Shown: positions 35,842-44,659, counted from the first letter of the stretch. The stretch is DNA of 64,000 nucleotides from Streptomyces olivoverticillatus (GCF_014203555.1 NZ_JACHJH010000004.1:310001-374000); one strand, 5' to 3'. The notes: generated from the letters alone by a model not told the origin. Program-made: numbers and translations.

Positions 35842-36573
35842 TCAGGCGGCGTTGCGGCGGCGGCCCGCCACCACGCCGAAGACGGCGCCGGCCACGCCGA
35901 CGACGATGCCGGCGACACCGAGGACGCGGGCGGTGGTGTCGGAGGAGTCGCCTCCCTTGTCAGAGGCGGCGGCCTCGGACGAGCTGCCCTTGTCGTCGTG
36001 GTGGTCATCGCCCTGGGCGCCCGCGGCGCCGCCCTTGGCGACGAGCTTGAGCACCGGGGCCGGGTGCTCGGGCTCCGCGCCGCCAGGCTTGGACGGGTCG
36101 ATCCAGCGCACGACGTCGTCGTCGGAGTACGTCTGCAGCGCCTTGAAGACCAGCTCGTCGGTGTCGGTGGGCAGCTGGCCGACCGACAGCGGGAACTGCT
36201 GGAACTGGCCGGGCTCGATCTTGCCGCCGCTCCAGGTGACCTTGCTGACGGCCTCGTTGATCGTCTTGCCGTGCATCTGCAGCGGCTTGTCGAGCTTGGT
36301 CTTCTCGACCTTCACGTCCCAGCCCGGCACGGCCTGCGGCATGACGGAGGTGAGCGGGTGCTTGGGGTCGAGGTCCACCTCGACCTTGACCGTCGACGCG
36401 TTGTCCTTCTCGTTCGGCACCTTGATGGAGACGGTGCTGTAGCCGCCCTTCTCGGCGGTGCCCGGGTTCACGGTCACGTGCGCGAAGGCGGGGCCGGCGA
36501 GCAGTAGCACGCCGCCCACGGCGAGGCCGCCGACGACGGAGGTACGGGCGGCACGGAGACGAGATGCGTTCAT
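35842..36573 (-). CDS. YcnI/DUF1775 copper-binding membrane protein
   Basis: Extracytoplasmic copper-binding protein of 243 residues. The signal peptide ends AFAHVTVNPG, so the mature protein begins with the His that ligates Cu(II) in YcnI. A Trp in the domain (VTWSGG region) may complete the site. A charged His/Asp/Ser linker (DDHHDDKGSSS) leads to a C-terminal anchor helix and RRR. The ATG has GGAG 8 nt upstream; a GTG three codons earlier is possible. It is first of the copper genes. Confidence 0.92.
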   Translation of the reverse strand: MNASRLRAARTSVVGGLAVGGVLLLAGPAFAHVTVNPGTAEKGGYSTVSIKVPNEKDNASTVKVEVDLDPKHPLTSVMPQAVPGWDVKVEKTKLDKPLQMHGKTINEAVSKVTWSGGKIEPGQFQQFPLSVGQLPTDTDELVFKALQTYSDDDVVRWIDPSKPGGAEPEHPAPVLKLVAKGGAAGAQGDDHHDDKGSSSEAAASDKGGDSSDTTARVLGVAGIVVGVAGAVFGVVAGRRRNAA

Positions 36574-36673
36574 GGGAAACACTCCACAGGCAGGAGGATC
36601 GACGGGGGGTTCACGCGCGCGTGCGGCAGCGGCACGAGCGCCCTCCCCACTGCGGTGGAAGTGCGTCGCGTCG

Positions 36674-37492
36674 TCAGGCCGCGAGGTCGAAGCGCGGCGG
36701 GCCCCGCCTGATCACGAAGTGCTTGAGCGCCGGCTCCCTGGCCGGGCGTTCGTCGCGCCCGCGCATGCGCCGCCGGGGCAGACGGAGCGGCTGCGCGGGC
36801 GCGGGTATGCACATCAGCGCAAGCGCCGCGCCCAGTGTCCGTACGAACGCGGTCTCGGCCAGCTGGCACGCCGACTGCACCGAGAGCTCCACCGCGCGCC
36901 AGACGGCCGCCTCCCCGCACCGCAGCAGCCAGCCCAGGACGAGCGCCGCGAGCAGGTGCCCGAGCACCATGGGGAGCGAGGTCGGGAAGAGGTGCGCGAG
37001 GAGGTCCGTGACGCCGGAGGCCGGGCCTGCGCCGTGCGCCGGCATGGCCATCCCCGGGGGATGGCCGGCAGGGTCGAAACCGGCGTCGACGATGATGCGG
37101 CGGGCCTCGGCGTCCGCCATCGGCCGCTGGTCGCACACCAGCTGTGCCGCGAAGTCGGCCAGGCTGTTCGGCGACCCGGCCTGCGGCATGGCCCCGGACG
37201 CACCGGCGGCCTGGCCGGCCATGCCGTGCTGGCCGAGAGAGAAGAGTGCGTGCAGCGCGACCTGCCCGAAGGCCAGGCCCGCCGCTATCCCCGGCAGCGA
37301 GCGCTCCCGTCCGGCCAGCGGCACGACCACCGCGAAGACCGCCAGGAACCCCGCGCCCAGCGTCCACGGCGGCACACCCGCGCAGGACGCCAGCGCATGC
37401 CCGCCCGCGGACAGCAGAACACAGACCGCGGTGAACACCGCGGCCCGTATCAGTCGCAGATCCGCGCCGGCGCGCAGGACGGGGTGAGGCAT
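36674..37492 (-). CDS. Membrane protein of unknown function next to the copper genes
   Basis: Protein of 272 residues with five or six hydrophobic segments. It has Met/His-rich loops (GQHGMAGQ, PPGMAMPAHGAG) and Cys pairs that could bind copper, then a basic tail. I do not recognise a named family. It lies 100 bp upstream of ycnI on the same strand, so a role in copper entry or storage is a reasonable guess from context. The ATG start lacks a strong ribosome site; the frame stays open 21 codons further upstream. The 250-bp gap before the next gene shows only that gene's AGGAGG site. Confidence 0.7.
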   Translation of the reverse strand: MPHPVLRAGADLRLIRAAVFTAVCVLLSAGGHALASCAGVPPWTLGAGFLAVFAVVVPLAGRERSLPGIAAGLAFGQVALHALFSLGQHGMAGQAAGASGAMPQAGSPNSLADFAAQLVCDQRPMADAEARRIIVDAGFDPAGHPPGMAMPAHGAGPASGVTDLLAHLFPTSLPMVLGHLLAALVLGWLLRCGEAAVWRAVELSVQSACQLAETAFVRTLGAALALMCIPAPAQPLRLPRRRMRGRDERPAREPALKHFVIRRGPPRFDLAA

Positions 37493-37742
37493 GGCTGCGT
37501 CATCATCCCACCGGACCCACGGCTTCCGTGCGGCAGGGGTGGCGCGATCTGTCAACTTCCTTGATCATTCGCGTGTCGCCTGGTCACTGCCGTGATCCGC
37601 GGGGCAGAACGCCCCCGCAATACACCGCCGCGCCTCCTTTGCGCGTCGGCCGAATGAGCGGACTCACATGCCCGGCAGGCTTATCGCCCGCCGGCCGTGG
37701 CTATAGGTATCGGTATGTCGAGCCGCAGCCAGGAGGCTGAGC

Positions 37743-38222
37743 ATGAGCATTTGGTGGTCACTCCACTTGCGGCGCGAAGCCGCGAGCGTTCCGCTCGCCA
37801 GGCGGCTTCTGATCGGCGCCATGGAGACGGCCGGGGTCGACCCGGAGACGTCCTACGAGCTGGCGGTCGCCCTCAGCGAGGCGTGTGCCAACGCGGTCGA
37901 GCACGGTGGTGACGCCTCCACCGGCTACCGCGTCACCGCCTTGATCGACGGCGACACCTGCCGCATCGAGGTCATCGATTCGGGACCCGGCTTCGCCGAA
38001 CGCCCGCGCCGCCCCCGCCACCAGGCGCGCACGCCGTACCCCATGACCCCGGCCTCCCCGCACGAGGAGCACGGCCGGGGTCTCTTTCTGATCGAATCCC
38101 TCACCGATCACGTCCGCGTGCGCAACGGCCCGGGGCGCCGGGGCGCGGTGGTCAGCTTCGACAAGATCCTCAAGTGGAGAGAGGGCGGCCCACCGGCGGC
38201 GGCCCTGCTGCGGGCCTCCTAG
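37743..38222 (+). CDS. RsbW-like ATP-binding regulatory protein
   Basis: Single GHKL ATPase domain of 159 residues, of the anti-sigma/serine-kinase (HATPase_c_2) type. N-box ALSEACANAVEHGG, G1 VIDSGPGF and G2 HGRGLFLIESL are present. Such proteins in Streptomyces bind sigma factors or anti-anti-sigma proteins. The start follows AGGAGG. No sigma or STAS partner is adjacent, but a SpoIIE-type phosphatase (41225) and a second such ATPase (48448) are nearby. Confidence 0.87.
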   Translation: MSIWWSLHLRREAASVPLARRLLIGAMETAGVDPETSYELAVALSEACANAVEHGGDASTGYRVTALIDGDTCRIEVIDSGPGFAERPRRPRHQARTPYPMTPASPHEEHGRGLFLIESLTDHVRVRNGPGRRGAVVSFDKILKWREGGPPAAALLRAS

Positions 38223-38288
38223 GAGCTCTCAGGGCCTCTTGGGGGACACTCGGAGGTCCGAGGACACCGAGGAGAGGCTGGTCGGCCC

Positions 38289-39182
38289 GTGGAACTGCGT
38301 CAGCTCCGGTACTTTGTGACCGTCGCCGAGGAGCTGCACTTCGGGCGGGCCGCGGAGCGGCTGCACATCGTGCAGTCCGCCGTGAGCCAGCAAATACGGC
38401 GGCTGGAGCGGGAGCTGGGCGTCGAGTTCTTCGACCGCTCGCCACGCCACGTCCGTCTCACGCCCGCAGGGGAACGCTTCCTTCCGGAAGCCCGGTCCGT
38501 GCTCGCGGCCGAGGCGCGCGCCCGGGCGTCCGTCGCCGAGCCTCCGGAAGGCCGTACGGCCACGCTCCGGCTGGGCACCAGTACCGGCCTCGGCGACCAC
38601 TTGGACCGGGTGCTGGAGGCGCTCGCCCGCCTCGCGCCTCGGCTGGCCGTCGAGCTCGTCTCCGCGCCGGCCCGGTCGAGGATGGGCCAGGTCGCGGCGG
38701 GCGGGCTCGACGCCGCGTTCGTCCGCGGGCTCGACGAGCATCCGGGGGTCCGCCTGATCCCCGTGTGGCAGGACCAGTTGGTCGTGGCGCTGCCCGCCCG
38801 GCACCCCCTGGCCGCCGCCGATGACGTCGCCCTGAAGGACCTCGCGACGCTGCCGCTGCGCCTGACCGCCCGCCGCAACAACCCGCCCCTGGTCGACCTG
38901 GTGGTCACCGCGTGCCGGGACGCGGGCTTCGAGCCGGTGCCCGGCCCGCCGACCCACTCGCTGCAGGACACCCTTGCGGCGATCGGGGCGGGCGCCGGGA
39001 TGTGGACGGTCGTCTACGCCTCGCACGCGCGCTCCCTGCTCACGCGCAGGGTGGCCTTCCTGCCGGTCCGCGGCAGCGGTCTGTCCCTTCCCGCCGTACT
39101 GGCGGTGCACCCGACGGCCCCGCCCGCCCATCTCGACCTGCTGCTCGAAGCGTGTGCGGACACCGGCGATCACCATTTGTGA
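38289..39182 (+). CDS. LysR-family transcriptional regulator
   Basis: LTTR of 297 residues. The N-terminal helix-turn-helix is canonical (MELRQLRYFVTVAEELHFGRAAERLH, SQQIRRLERELGVEFFDR as separate blocks), followed by a two-lobed effector domain with the typical LGTSTGLGD opening. The GTG start fits the family start even though GGAGAGG is somewhat distant (14 nt). The tautomerase gene follows 115 bp later on the same strand and may be a target, possibly in aromatic compound breakdown. Confidence 0.92.
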   Translation: MELRQLRYFVTVAEELHFGRAAERLHIVQSAVSQQIRRLERELGVEFFDRSPRHVRLTPAGERFLPEARSVLAAEARARASVAEPPEGRTATLRLGTSTGLGDHLDRVLEALARLAPRLAVELVSAPARSRMGQVAAGGLDAAFVRGLDEHPGVRLIPVWQDQLVVALPARHPLAAADDVALKDLATLPLRLTARRNNPPLVDLVVTACRDAGFEPVPGPPTHSLQDTLAAIGAGAGMWTVVYASHARSLLTRRVAFLPVRGSGLSLPAVLAVHPTAPPAHLDLLLEACADTGDHHL

Positions 39183-39297
39183 TCGCTGCGGTTCGCAAGT
39201 GATTCTGGTTCGCGCGGCGGGCGCGCGGTGGACTGGTGTCACGCGGTGAGCGACCCGGAAACGGCCGGGAAGCCACTGCCGAACAGGAGGCATCGCC

Positions 39298-39480
39298 ATG
39301 CCCATCGTGACCGTCCAGCAGGGCCCCCGTACCCCCGAGCTCAAGCGCGACCTGGTCCGCCGCCTCACCGACGCGTTGGTCGACGCCTACCAGATCCCGG
39401 CCGACGCCGTGCAGGTCTGGATCCACGAGGTGCCGGCCGACAGCTGGGGCCAGGCGGGCGTGCTCACCGCCGACAAGTAG
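39298..39480 (+). CDS. 4-oxalocrotonate tautomerase-family protein
   Basis: Small tautomerase of 60 residues. After Met removal Pro1 (MPIVTVQQG) is the catalytic base, and Arg residues near 11 and 17 (RTPELKRDL) fit the substrate-binding positions. The C-terminus departs somewhat from classic 4-OT. Oligomeric hexamers are usual. It is downstream of LysR and followed by a strong terminator. Confidence 0.9.
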   Translation: MPIVTVQQGPRTPELKRDLVRRLTDALVDAYQIPADAVQVWIHEVPADSWGQAGVLTADK

Positions 39481-39501
39481 CCCGGCGGACGTGCGGGCGC
39501 G

Positions 39502-39540
39502 AGGAGCCGCGGCCTTCGCTGGGGAAGGGCCGCGGCTCCT
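39502..39540. terminator. Hairpin terminator between tautomerase and pepP genes
   Basis: Perfect 13-bp stem (39502-39514 with 39528-39540) with 13-nt loop, between convergent genes; it probably works on both strands. Confidence 0.82.
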
Positions 39541-39600
39541 TGGGCCGTGCGACTGCGCCGGCTGTACCGACTGTGCCGGCCGTGCGCTCTCGCGGGCGGG

Positions 39601-41058
39601 TCAGCCCTGGAGGGCCGCCATCCACGCCTCGACCTCGGCGGAGGCGCGGGGCAGACCGGCGGAGAGGTTCCGGTTGCCGTCCTCGGTGACGAGGATGTCG
39701 TCCTCGATCCGGACGCCGATGCCGCGGTAATCCTCCGGCACGGAGAGGTCGTCGGCCTGGAAGTACAGGCCGGGCTCCACGGTCAGCACCATGCCGGGCT
39801 CGAGGACGCCGTCGACGTAGGTCTCCGTACGGGCGACCGCGCAGTCGTGGACGTCCAGGCCGAGCATGTGGCCGGTGCCGTGCAGGGTCCAGCGGCGCTG
39901 CAGGCCGAGCTCCAGGACGCGCTCGACCGGGCCCTCGACCAGGCCCCACTCGACGAGCTTCTCGGCGAGCACACGCTGGGCGGCGTCGTGGAAGTCGCGG
40001 TACTTGGCGCCCGGCTTGACCGCCGCGATGCCGGCCTCCTGGGCCTCGTACACCGCGTCGTAGATCTTGCGCTGGAGCTCGGTGTACGCGCCGTTGACCG
40101 GCAGTGTGCGGGTGACGTCCGCGGTGTAGAGGGTGTGGGTCTCCACGCCGGCGTCCAGGAGCAGCAGGTCGCCGGAGCGGACCGGGCCGTCGTTGCGCAC
40201 CCAGTGCAGGGTGGTGGCGTGCGGGCCGGAGGCGCAGATGGAGCCGTAGCCGATGTCGTTGCCCTCGACGCGGGCGCGCAGGAAGAACGTTCCTTCGATG
40301 TAGCGCTCGCTGGTCGCCCGGGCCTTGTCGAGGACCTTCACGACGTCCTCGAAGCCGCGGACGGTGGAGTCGACGGCCTTCTGCAGCTCGCCGATTTCAA
40401 ACGCGTCCTTCACCAGGCGCTGCTCGCTGATGAAGACGCGCAGCTCCTCGTCGCGCTCGGCGGTGACCTTGTCGGTCAGGGCCGTCTCGACGCCGGCGTC
40501 GTGGCCGCGGACGGCGCGCACGGGCCCGGTGGCCTCGCGCAGGGCGTCGGTCAGCTCGCGGACGTCCTTGGCGGGCAGGCCCAGCAGCTGCTCGGCCTCG
40601 GTGAGGCTGTGGCGGCGGCCGACCCAGAGCTCGCCCTGGCCGTCGAGCCAGAACTCGCCGTTCTCGCGGTCGGAGCGGGGCAGCAGGTAGATCGTGGCCT
40701 CGTGGCCCTCGGCGCCGGTGGGCTCCAGGACGAGCACGCCGTCCTGGGTCTGGTCGCCGGTGAGGTACACGTACTCGGTGGAGGCGCGGAAGGCGTACTC
40801 GGTGTCGTTCGAGCGGGTCTTCAGATTGCCCGCGGGGATCACCAGGCGCTCGCCCGGGAACCGTGCGGAGAGCTCGGCGCGCCGGCGGGCGGTCTCCGCG
40901 GCCTGGGGTATGGGCTGCAGATCGCGGAGCTCGGTGTCGGCCCAGCCGGATTTCATGTTGTCGGCAAGCTCGTCGGAGACGGCGGGGTAGAGGCCGTTCT
41001 TCCGCTGCTTGATCGGCTCGTCACCTTCGGGGTTCTCGGGCGCGGGCTGTTCGGTCAC
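39601..41058 (-). CDS. pepP: Xaa-Pro aminopeptidase (aminopeptidase P, M24B)
   Basis: Dinuclear-metal peptidase of 485 residues removing N-terminal residues before proline. It has an N-terminal creatinase-like domain (about 50-230) and a pita-bread catalytic domain. Metal ligands are Asp in LLLDAGVE, Asp in TADVTRTL, His in TGHMLGLDVHD, Glu in TVEPGLYF and Glu in VRIEDDILV. The start follows GAGGAAAACC. It is monocistronic, between the terminator and a 166-bp gap with a 21-bp tandem repeat. Confidence 0.96.
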   Translation of the reverse strand: MTEQPAPENPEGDEPIKQRKNGLYPAVSDELADNMKSGWADTELRDLQPIPQAAETARRRAELSARFPGERLVIPAGNLKTRSNDTEYAFRASTEYVYLTGDQTQDGVLVLEPTGAEGHEATIYLLPRSDRENGEFWLDGQGELWVGRRHSLTEAEQLLGLPAKDVRELTDALREATGPVRAVRGHDAGVETALTDKVTAERDEELRVFISEQRLVKDAFEIGELQKAVDSTVRGFEDVVKVLDKARATSERYIEGTFFLRARVEGNDIGYGSICASGPHATTLHWVRNDGPVRSGDLLLLDAGVETHTLYTADVTRTLPVNGAYTELQRKIYDAVYEAQEAGIAAVKPGAKYRDFHDAAQRVLAEKLVEWGLVEGPVERVLELGLQRRWTLHGTGHMLGLDVHDCAVARTETYVDGVLEPGMVLTVEPGLYFQADDLSVPEDYRGIGVRIEDDILVTEDGNRNLSAGLPRASAEVEAWMAALQG

Positions 41059-41200
41059 TGGTTTTCCTCCTCGAACGGGGCCGCTTCCATCGTAGGTGCG
41101 GGGAAAACTCGTGACATACGTTCAGCACAAGATCATTCATTGCTGGGCATGGTCATTCCGGGGGCGAACAGCGGAAACCATTCCGCAGCCCCCTCCCCGG

Positions 41201-41242
41201 CCCTCAATCGAAGTGGGCCACCCCTCAATCGAAGTGGGCCAC
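41201..41242. repeat. Perfect 21-bp tandem duplication at the 3' end of the phosphatase gene
   Basis: Two adjacent identical 21-bp units (41201-41221 and 41222-41242). The inner copy encodes the phosphatase C-terminal VAHFD and its stop; the outer copy repeats that end after the stop. The product is unaffected. It looks like a recent slippage event. Confidence 0.9.
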
Positions 41243-42685
41243 CAAGAGGACGACGTCTTCGCCCTCGTGCACCGGACCGCTCTCTTCCGGCAGCACCGTG
41301 CGCAGCACGTGGTCGGCGATCGCCTCGGGGTCGCGCCTGGCCGTGCGGGGCACCGTGGCGGCGGCCGAGTGGAGCCGGGCGAAGCCGCGGTCCATGGCGT
41401 CGCCGGTGCGGTGCAGCAGTCCGTCGCTGTAGAAGAGGAGCGTTTCTCCGGGTTCCGGTTCGATTTCGACGCTGGGCGCCTCCCAGCACGCGAGCATGCC
41501 CAGCGGCGCCGACAGGGACGTCTCCACGTACTCGACGCGGTCCGGGCCGATGATCAGCGGTGAGCAGTGCCCGGCCCCGGCGACGACCACCTTCCGCGCG
41601 GCGGGCTCGCAGTAGGCGAAGAGCGCGGTGGCGGCGCGGGCGGGCTCGGTGAGCCGCAGCAGCAGTTCGAGGTCGGAGAGGACGGCGACCGGATCCTCGC
41701 CTTCCATGACGGCGTACGCCCGCAGGGAGGCCCGCAGCCGGCCCATGGCCGCGACCGCACCGGGGCCGGAGCCGGTGATTCCGCCGATGGCCAGGCCCAG
41801 CGCGCCCTCGGGCAGCGGCAGCGCGTCGTACCAGTCGCCGCCGCCCTGCGGCCCGGTGCGGTGCCGGACGGCCAGGCGCACGCCGGGCACCCTCGGCAGC
41901 CGGGACGGCAGCAGCTCTTCGCGCAGGGTGGCGACGGTCTCGCGGGCGTGTTCCAGCTCGACCAGCCGGGCGAGGTGCTCGGTGGCGTAGCCGCAGTAGA
42001 GGCCGGCCAGATGGCGCTGGCGCTTGGTGGGTTCGGCGGGTTCGTCGTAGAGCCAGACGGCCGCGCCGAGGCGGCCCGCGGCCGGGGGGCCGGGGTCCGG
42101 GCCGTCGGTGGCCGTGGCGGGCGCGGACTCCAGGGGGAGGGCGTAGCTGGCCGCGTAGCCGAGCCGGGCCGCGACCTCGCGGTGGCGGGGGTCCAGCCCG
42201 TCCTCGCCGGGGATGTCGGGGTGGGCGGTGCCGGACCGGTCGCCCGCGGGCGGGAGGTCGTCGAGCAGCCGCACGTACGGGCTGTGGGTGCCGGGCTCGT
42301 GCGGGATGGTCTCGATGTGGCCGAGATCCGCGCGGCCCAGGCCGAGGCTCACGGTGCGGGGGTGGCCGAGGTTCTCGGCGGGGTGGAGGGTGACCAGGCC
42401 GCGGCTCGCGCCGACCAGGGAGGCGCCGCCGCGCAGCAGTTCGCGCAGTGCGTCGTCGAGGCCTGCGGTGCGGGCCAGGCGCTCGGTGAGCTCCTGGAGG
42501 GTGGTGAGGTCCGAGAGCCAGCCCGCGAGGCGGTCCTGCACCAGGGCGTCCGGCGAGGGCGGGGCGGCGGGGGCGGCAGGGGCGCAAGTGGCGGACGCGG
42601 TGGGCGCTGCGGGGGCGGAAGTGTGCGCGGAGGTGGGGACCGGTGGATCGATTCCGGCCACTTTCGGCAGGTGGGGGGCGCTCAT
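41225..42685 (-). CDS. GAF-SpoIIE (PP2C-type) phosphatase with altered metal motif
   Basis: Protein of 486 residues: Ala/Pro-rich N-terminus (about 1-45), GAF domain (about 60-240), SpoIIE-like phosphatase domain (about 260-486). It presumably dephosphorylates a STAS anti-anti-sigma protein. GGDWYD (Asp284, Asp287), YSDGL (Asp421) and the C-terminal GEDVVLL are kept. The usual metal-binding DVxGxG, however, reads GGITGSG with Gly302 in place of Asp, which could weaken or abolish activity. RsbW-like ATPases at 37743 and 48448 could be partners. Confidence 0.88.
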   Translation of the reverse strand: MSAPHLPKVAGIDPPVPTSAHTSAPAAPTASATCAPAAPAAPPSPDALVQDRLAGWLSDLTTLQELTERLARTAGLDDALRELLRGGASLVGASRGLVTLHPAENLGHPRTVSLGLGRADLGHIETIPHEPGTHSPYVRLLDDLPPAGDRSGTAHPDIPGEDGLDPRHREVAARLGYAASYALPLESAPATATDGPDPGPPAAGRLGAAVWLYDEPAEPTKRQRHLAGLYCGYATEHLARLVELEHARETVATLREELLPSRLPRVPGVRLAVRHRTGPQGGGDWYDALPLPEGALGLAIGGITGSGPGAVAAMGRLRASLRAYAVMEGEDPVAVLSDLELLLRLTEPARAATALFAYCEPAARKVVVAGAGHCSPLIIGPDRVEYVETSLSAPLGMLACWEAPSVEIEPEPGETLLFYSDGLLHRTGDAMDRGFARLHSAAATVPRTARRDPEAIADHVLRTVLPEESGPVHEGEDVVLLVAHFD

Positions 42686-43638
42686 GGCCGTCTGCTTCGG
42701 CCGAGGCGTGCGGCGGCGCGGCGCGGGCTCGGCAGGGGGCGGGGGCGCGGCGCTCCGCCGAACCCACTCGGCCAGCTGGTTGGCCTGTGCTTTCTGGTCA
42801 ATAGCATCGCAAACCCCCTGTCGTGTTGCGCGCTATCAGTGCTCCACATGTACACGCCCCGGCAAGGGGATGTCCAGCATTGGACCAGTGGGATTGGTGG
42901 TGTCCTTGGTGGCGTCTGGGGGGATTCCAAGTTGGCCGGAAAATAGTGTCGTGGCCCTCGATTTGCGATCGACTGGCGTCGCTCCGACAACGCGTCACAT
43001 CCCTTGCTGTGGGTACGTACTCGGAAGAAGGGCAGGGGCAGTTGGGGCCGTCCCGCAACCCGGCGGCGGGCCCGAGCGTCCTATTGGTCAACGGCCAAGC
43101 CCGTCCCCGAGCGGCGCGGGGCAACCCGCGCACTGGGCGAGGGGCGCACCGGCTCAGCACGAAGCGCCATACGCGCGCCACCCCCCGCCAGGTTTCACGC
43201 TCGGCCCGCGGCGTGATGCGCTGCGTTGTACGCGCAGTGGCTTGTGATCCACGTGGTGTGCCGGCCCGAGGGGCGACGGCGCGTTGAGTACCGCGCCGAG
43301 CAGTGCCCGTAGTGCCATGTAGTCCCGCAGTCCCCGTAGTCCCCGCAGGGCCATGGGGGTGGCGCAGTCCCCGTAGCACCATGGGGCCGCGCAGTCCCCC
43401 AGGACCATGGGGAGGGCGAGGGCCGTGCGAAGTGCTCCACGCGTAGTGCCGTGCAGAAGTGCCAGGCGTTAGTGCCATGCAAGTGCCGGGCGCGCCCCGT
43501 GCGTGCGTGGCGCGCAGTGCCAGTAGTGCAGTGCGAGTAGTGCAGTGCCAGTAGTTGCGACACGGTCCCTCTCCGCAGGCCCGCGGGAAGGACCCACCTT
43601 CGGCGTTCACGGACGTTCACGGAAAGGAACGAGCGCTC
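42686..43638. other. 953-bp gap with degenerate repeats and no supported gene
   Basis: The first part is presumably the phosphatase promoter region; I cannot define elements there. From about 43300 to 43560 the sequence is low-complexity: CAGTCCCCGTAG at 43328 and 43365, CAGTCCCCCAGG at 43392, three CCATGGGG blocks, and many AGTGCC words. It ends in a clear 14-bp tandem array. Reverse-strand frames are open here but consist of repeat-driven peptides and I do not call them. Confidence 0.7.
43515..43556. repeat. Three tandem 14-bp repeats (CAGTGCCAGTAGTG)
   Basis: CAGTGCCAGTAGTG, CAGTGCGAGTAGTG and CAGTGCCAGTAGTT are contiguous, with one difference each from the first copy. They lie 82 bp upstream of the prim-pol gene. 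Confidence 0.92.
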
Positions 43639-44388
43639 ATGCGCGAGATCCTCGGAAGGCGACGCAAGCTCTCCCTCCGGCGTGCCGGCCGGTCCGCGGT
43701 GCTCACCGCGGCCCTGACCTACGCCACTGAATGGCAGTGGCCCGTACTCCCCGGTGTGGGCCTGCGGCCCGGCATCGGCCGCGTGCGCGAATGCGGCTGC
43801 CCCGACCCGGACTGTGTGGTTCCGGGTGCCCACCCCTTCGACCCGGGGCTGCTGGCGGCGACCACCGACGCCCGGATGGTCCGCTGGTGGTGGACCAACC
43901 GGCCCGAGGCCCCCGTGGTGCTCGCCACTGGTGGGCACGCGCCGTGCGCGGTGAGCCTGCCTGCGGTGGCCGGCGCGCGGGCGCTGGTGGCCTTCGACCG
44001 CGCGGGCGTACGGCTGGGCCCGGTGGTGGCCACCCCCACCCGCTGGTCCCTGCTCGTGGCCCCCTACTCCCTCGAAGTCCTCGGCGAGTTGCTGCACCGC
44101 CAGGACTGGGTGCCCGGTTCGCTGCGCTTCCACGGCGAGGGCGGCTATGCGGTGCTGCCGCCCTCGCCCACGGGCACCGGGCGCGTCCGCTGGGAGCGCG
44201 CACCGCGGCCCGCGGGTGCGGCCGGTGCCGGGGCGGGGCGCGGGCTGCTCGCCGCGCGGGCCGGTGCCGCCCGCAGGCTGGACGGTCTGGCGCGGCCCTG
44301 GCTGCCCGACGTGGCCTCCGTCGTCGACGTCCTGGTCGAGCAGAGCGCGGGGGCGCCGGGCGGCGGCAGCAGCAGGCTCGCCTACTAA
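43639..44388 (+). CDS. Bifunctional DNA primase/polymerase-like (prim-pol) protein
   Basis: Protein of 249 residues with features of the N-terminal primase-polymerase domain found in actinomycete plasmid and phage proteins: an Ala-rich helix with TAALTYATEWQWPVLPG, the Cys cluster CGCPDPDCVVPGAHP, and a WWWTNRPEAPVVLATG block. It lacks the helicase part of replicative prim-pol proteins. The ATG has AAGGA about 10 nt upstream. It lies in chromosomal context between repeat-rich gaps, and the function is uncertain. The family call is from memory of similar streptomycete proteins. Confidence 0.75.
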   Translation: MREILGRRRKLSLRRAGRSAVLTAALTYATEWQWPVLPGVGLRPGIGRVRECGCPDPDCVVPGAHPFDPGLLAATTDARMVRWWWTNRPEAPVVLATGGHAPCAVSLPAVAGARALVAFDRAGVRLGPVVATPTRWSLLVAPYSLEVLGELLHRQDWVPGSLRFHGEGGYAVLPPSPTGTGRVRWERAPRPAGAAGAGAGRGLLAARAGAARRLDGLARPWLPDVASVVDVLVEQSAGAPGGGSSRLAY

Positions 44389-44403
44389 CCGGGCCGGCTG
44401 ATG

Positions 44404-44445
44404 GGGGCTGCCTGACCGGGGTCGCCTGACTGGGGCCGCCCGGAT
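44404..44445. repeat. Three tandem degenerate 14-bp repeats
   Basis: GGGGCTGCCTGACC, GGGGTCGCCTGACT and GGGGCCGCCCGGAT follow each other exactly every 14 bp, just after the prim-pol stop. The rest of the gap to the next gene carries no gene I can support. Confidence 0.8.
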
Positions 44446-44659
44446 ACGGGTGCGTGGGAGCGCGTACGGACGGGAGACGCACGCGCTCTCACTCGTATGG
44501 GTGTAAGTCACTTCAAGAACCGCGTGAAACGGGCGTGCGCGGGCCCGGAGAGGCCCGCGCTGCCCGCTATGTTCGACGCAGGCTGTGTCGGGCGCCGTAC
44601 GAGTGTGAGCCGTACGGAGGCGCCGCCGGCCCGGTGGAGCGCGCCCGGAGCCGCTCCGC

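Noticed and set aside
42798..44511. Minus-strand open frames across the repeat-rich gap and the prim-pol gene
   Set aside because: Peptides are driven by the DNA repeats (GP, TG and HGP runs); no ribosome sites or domains.
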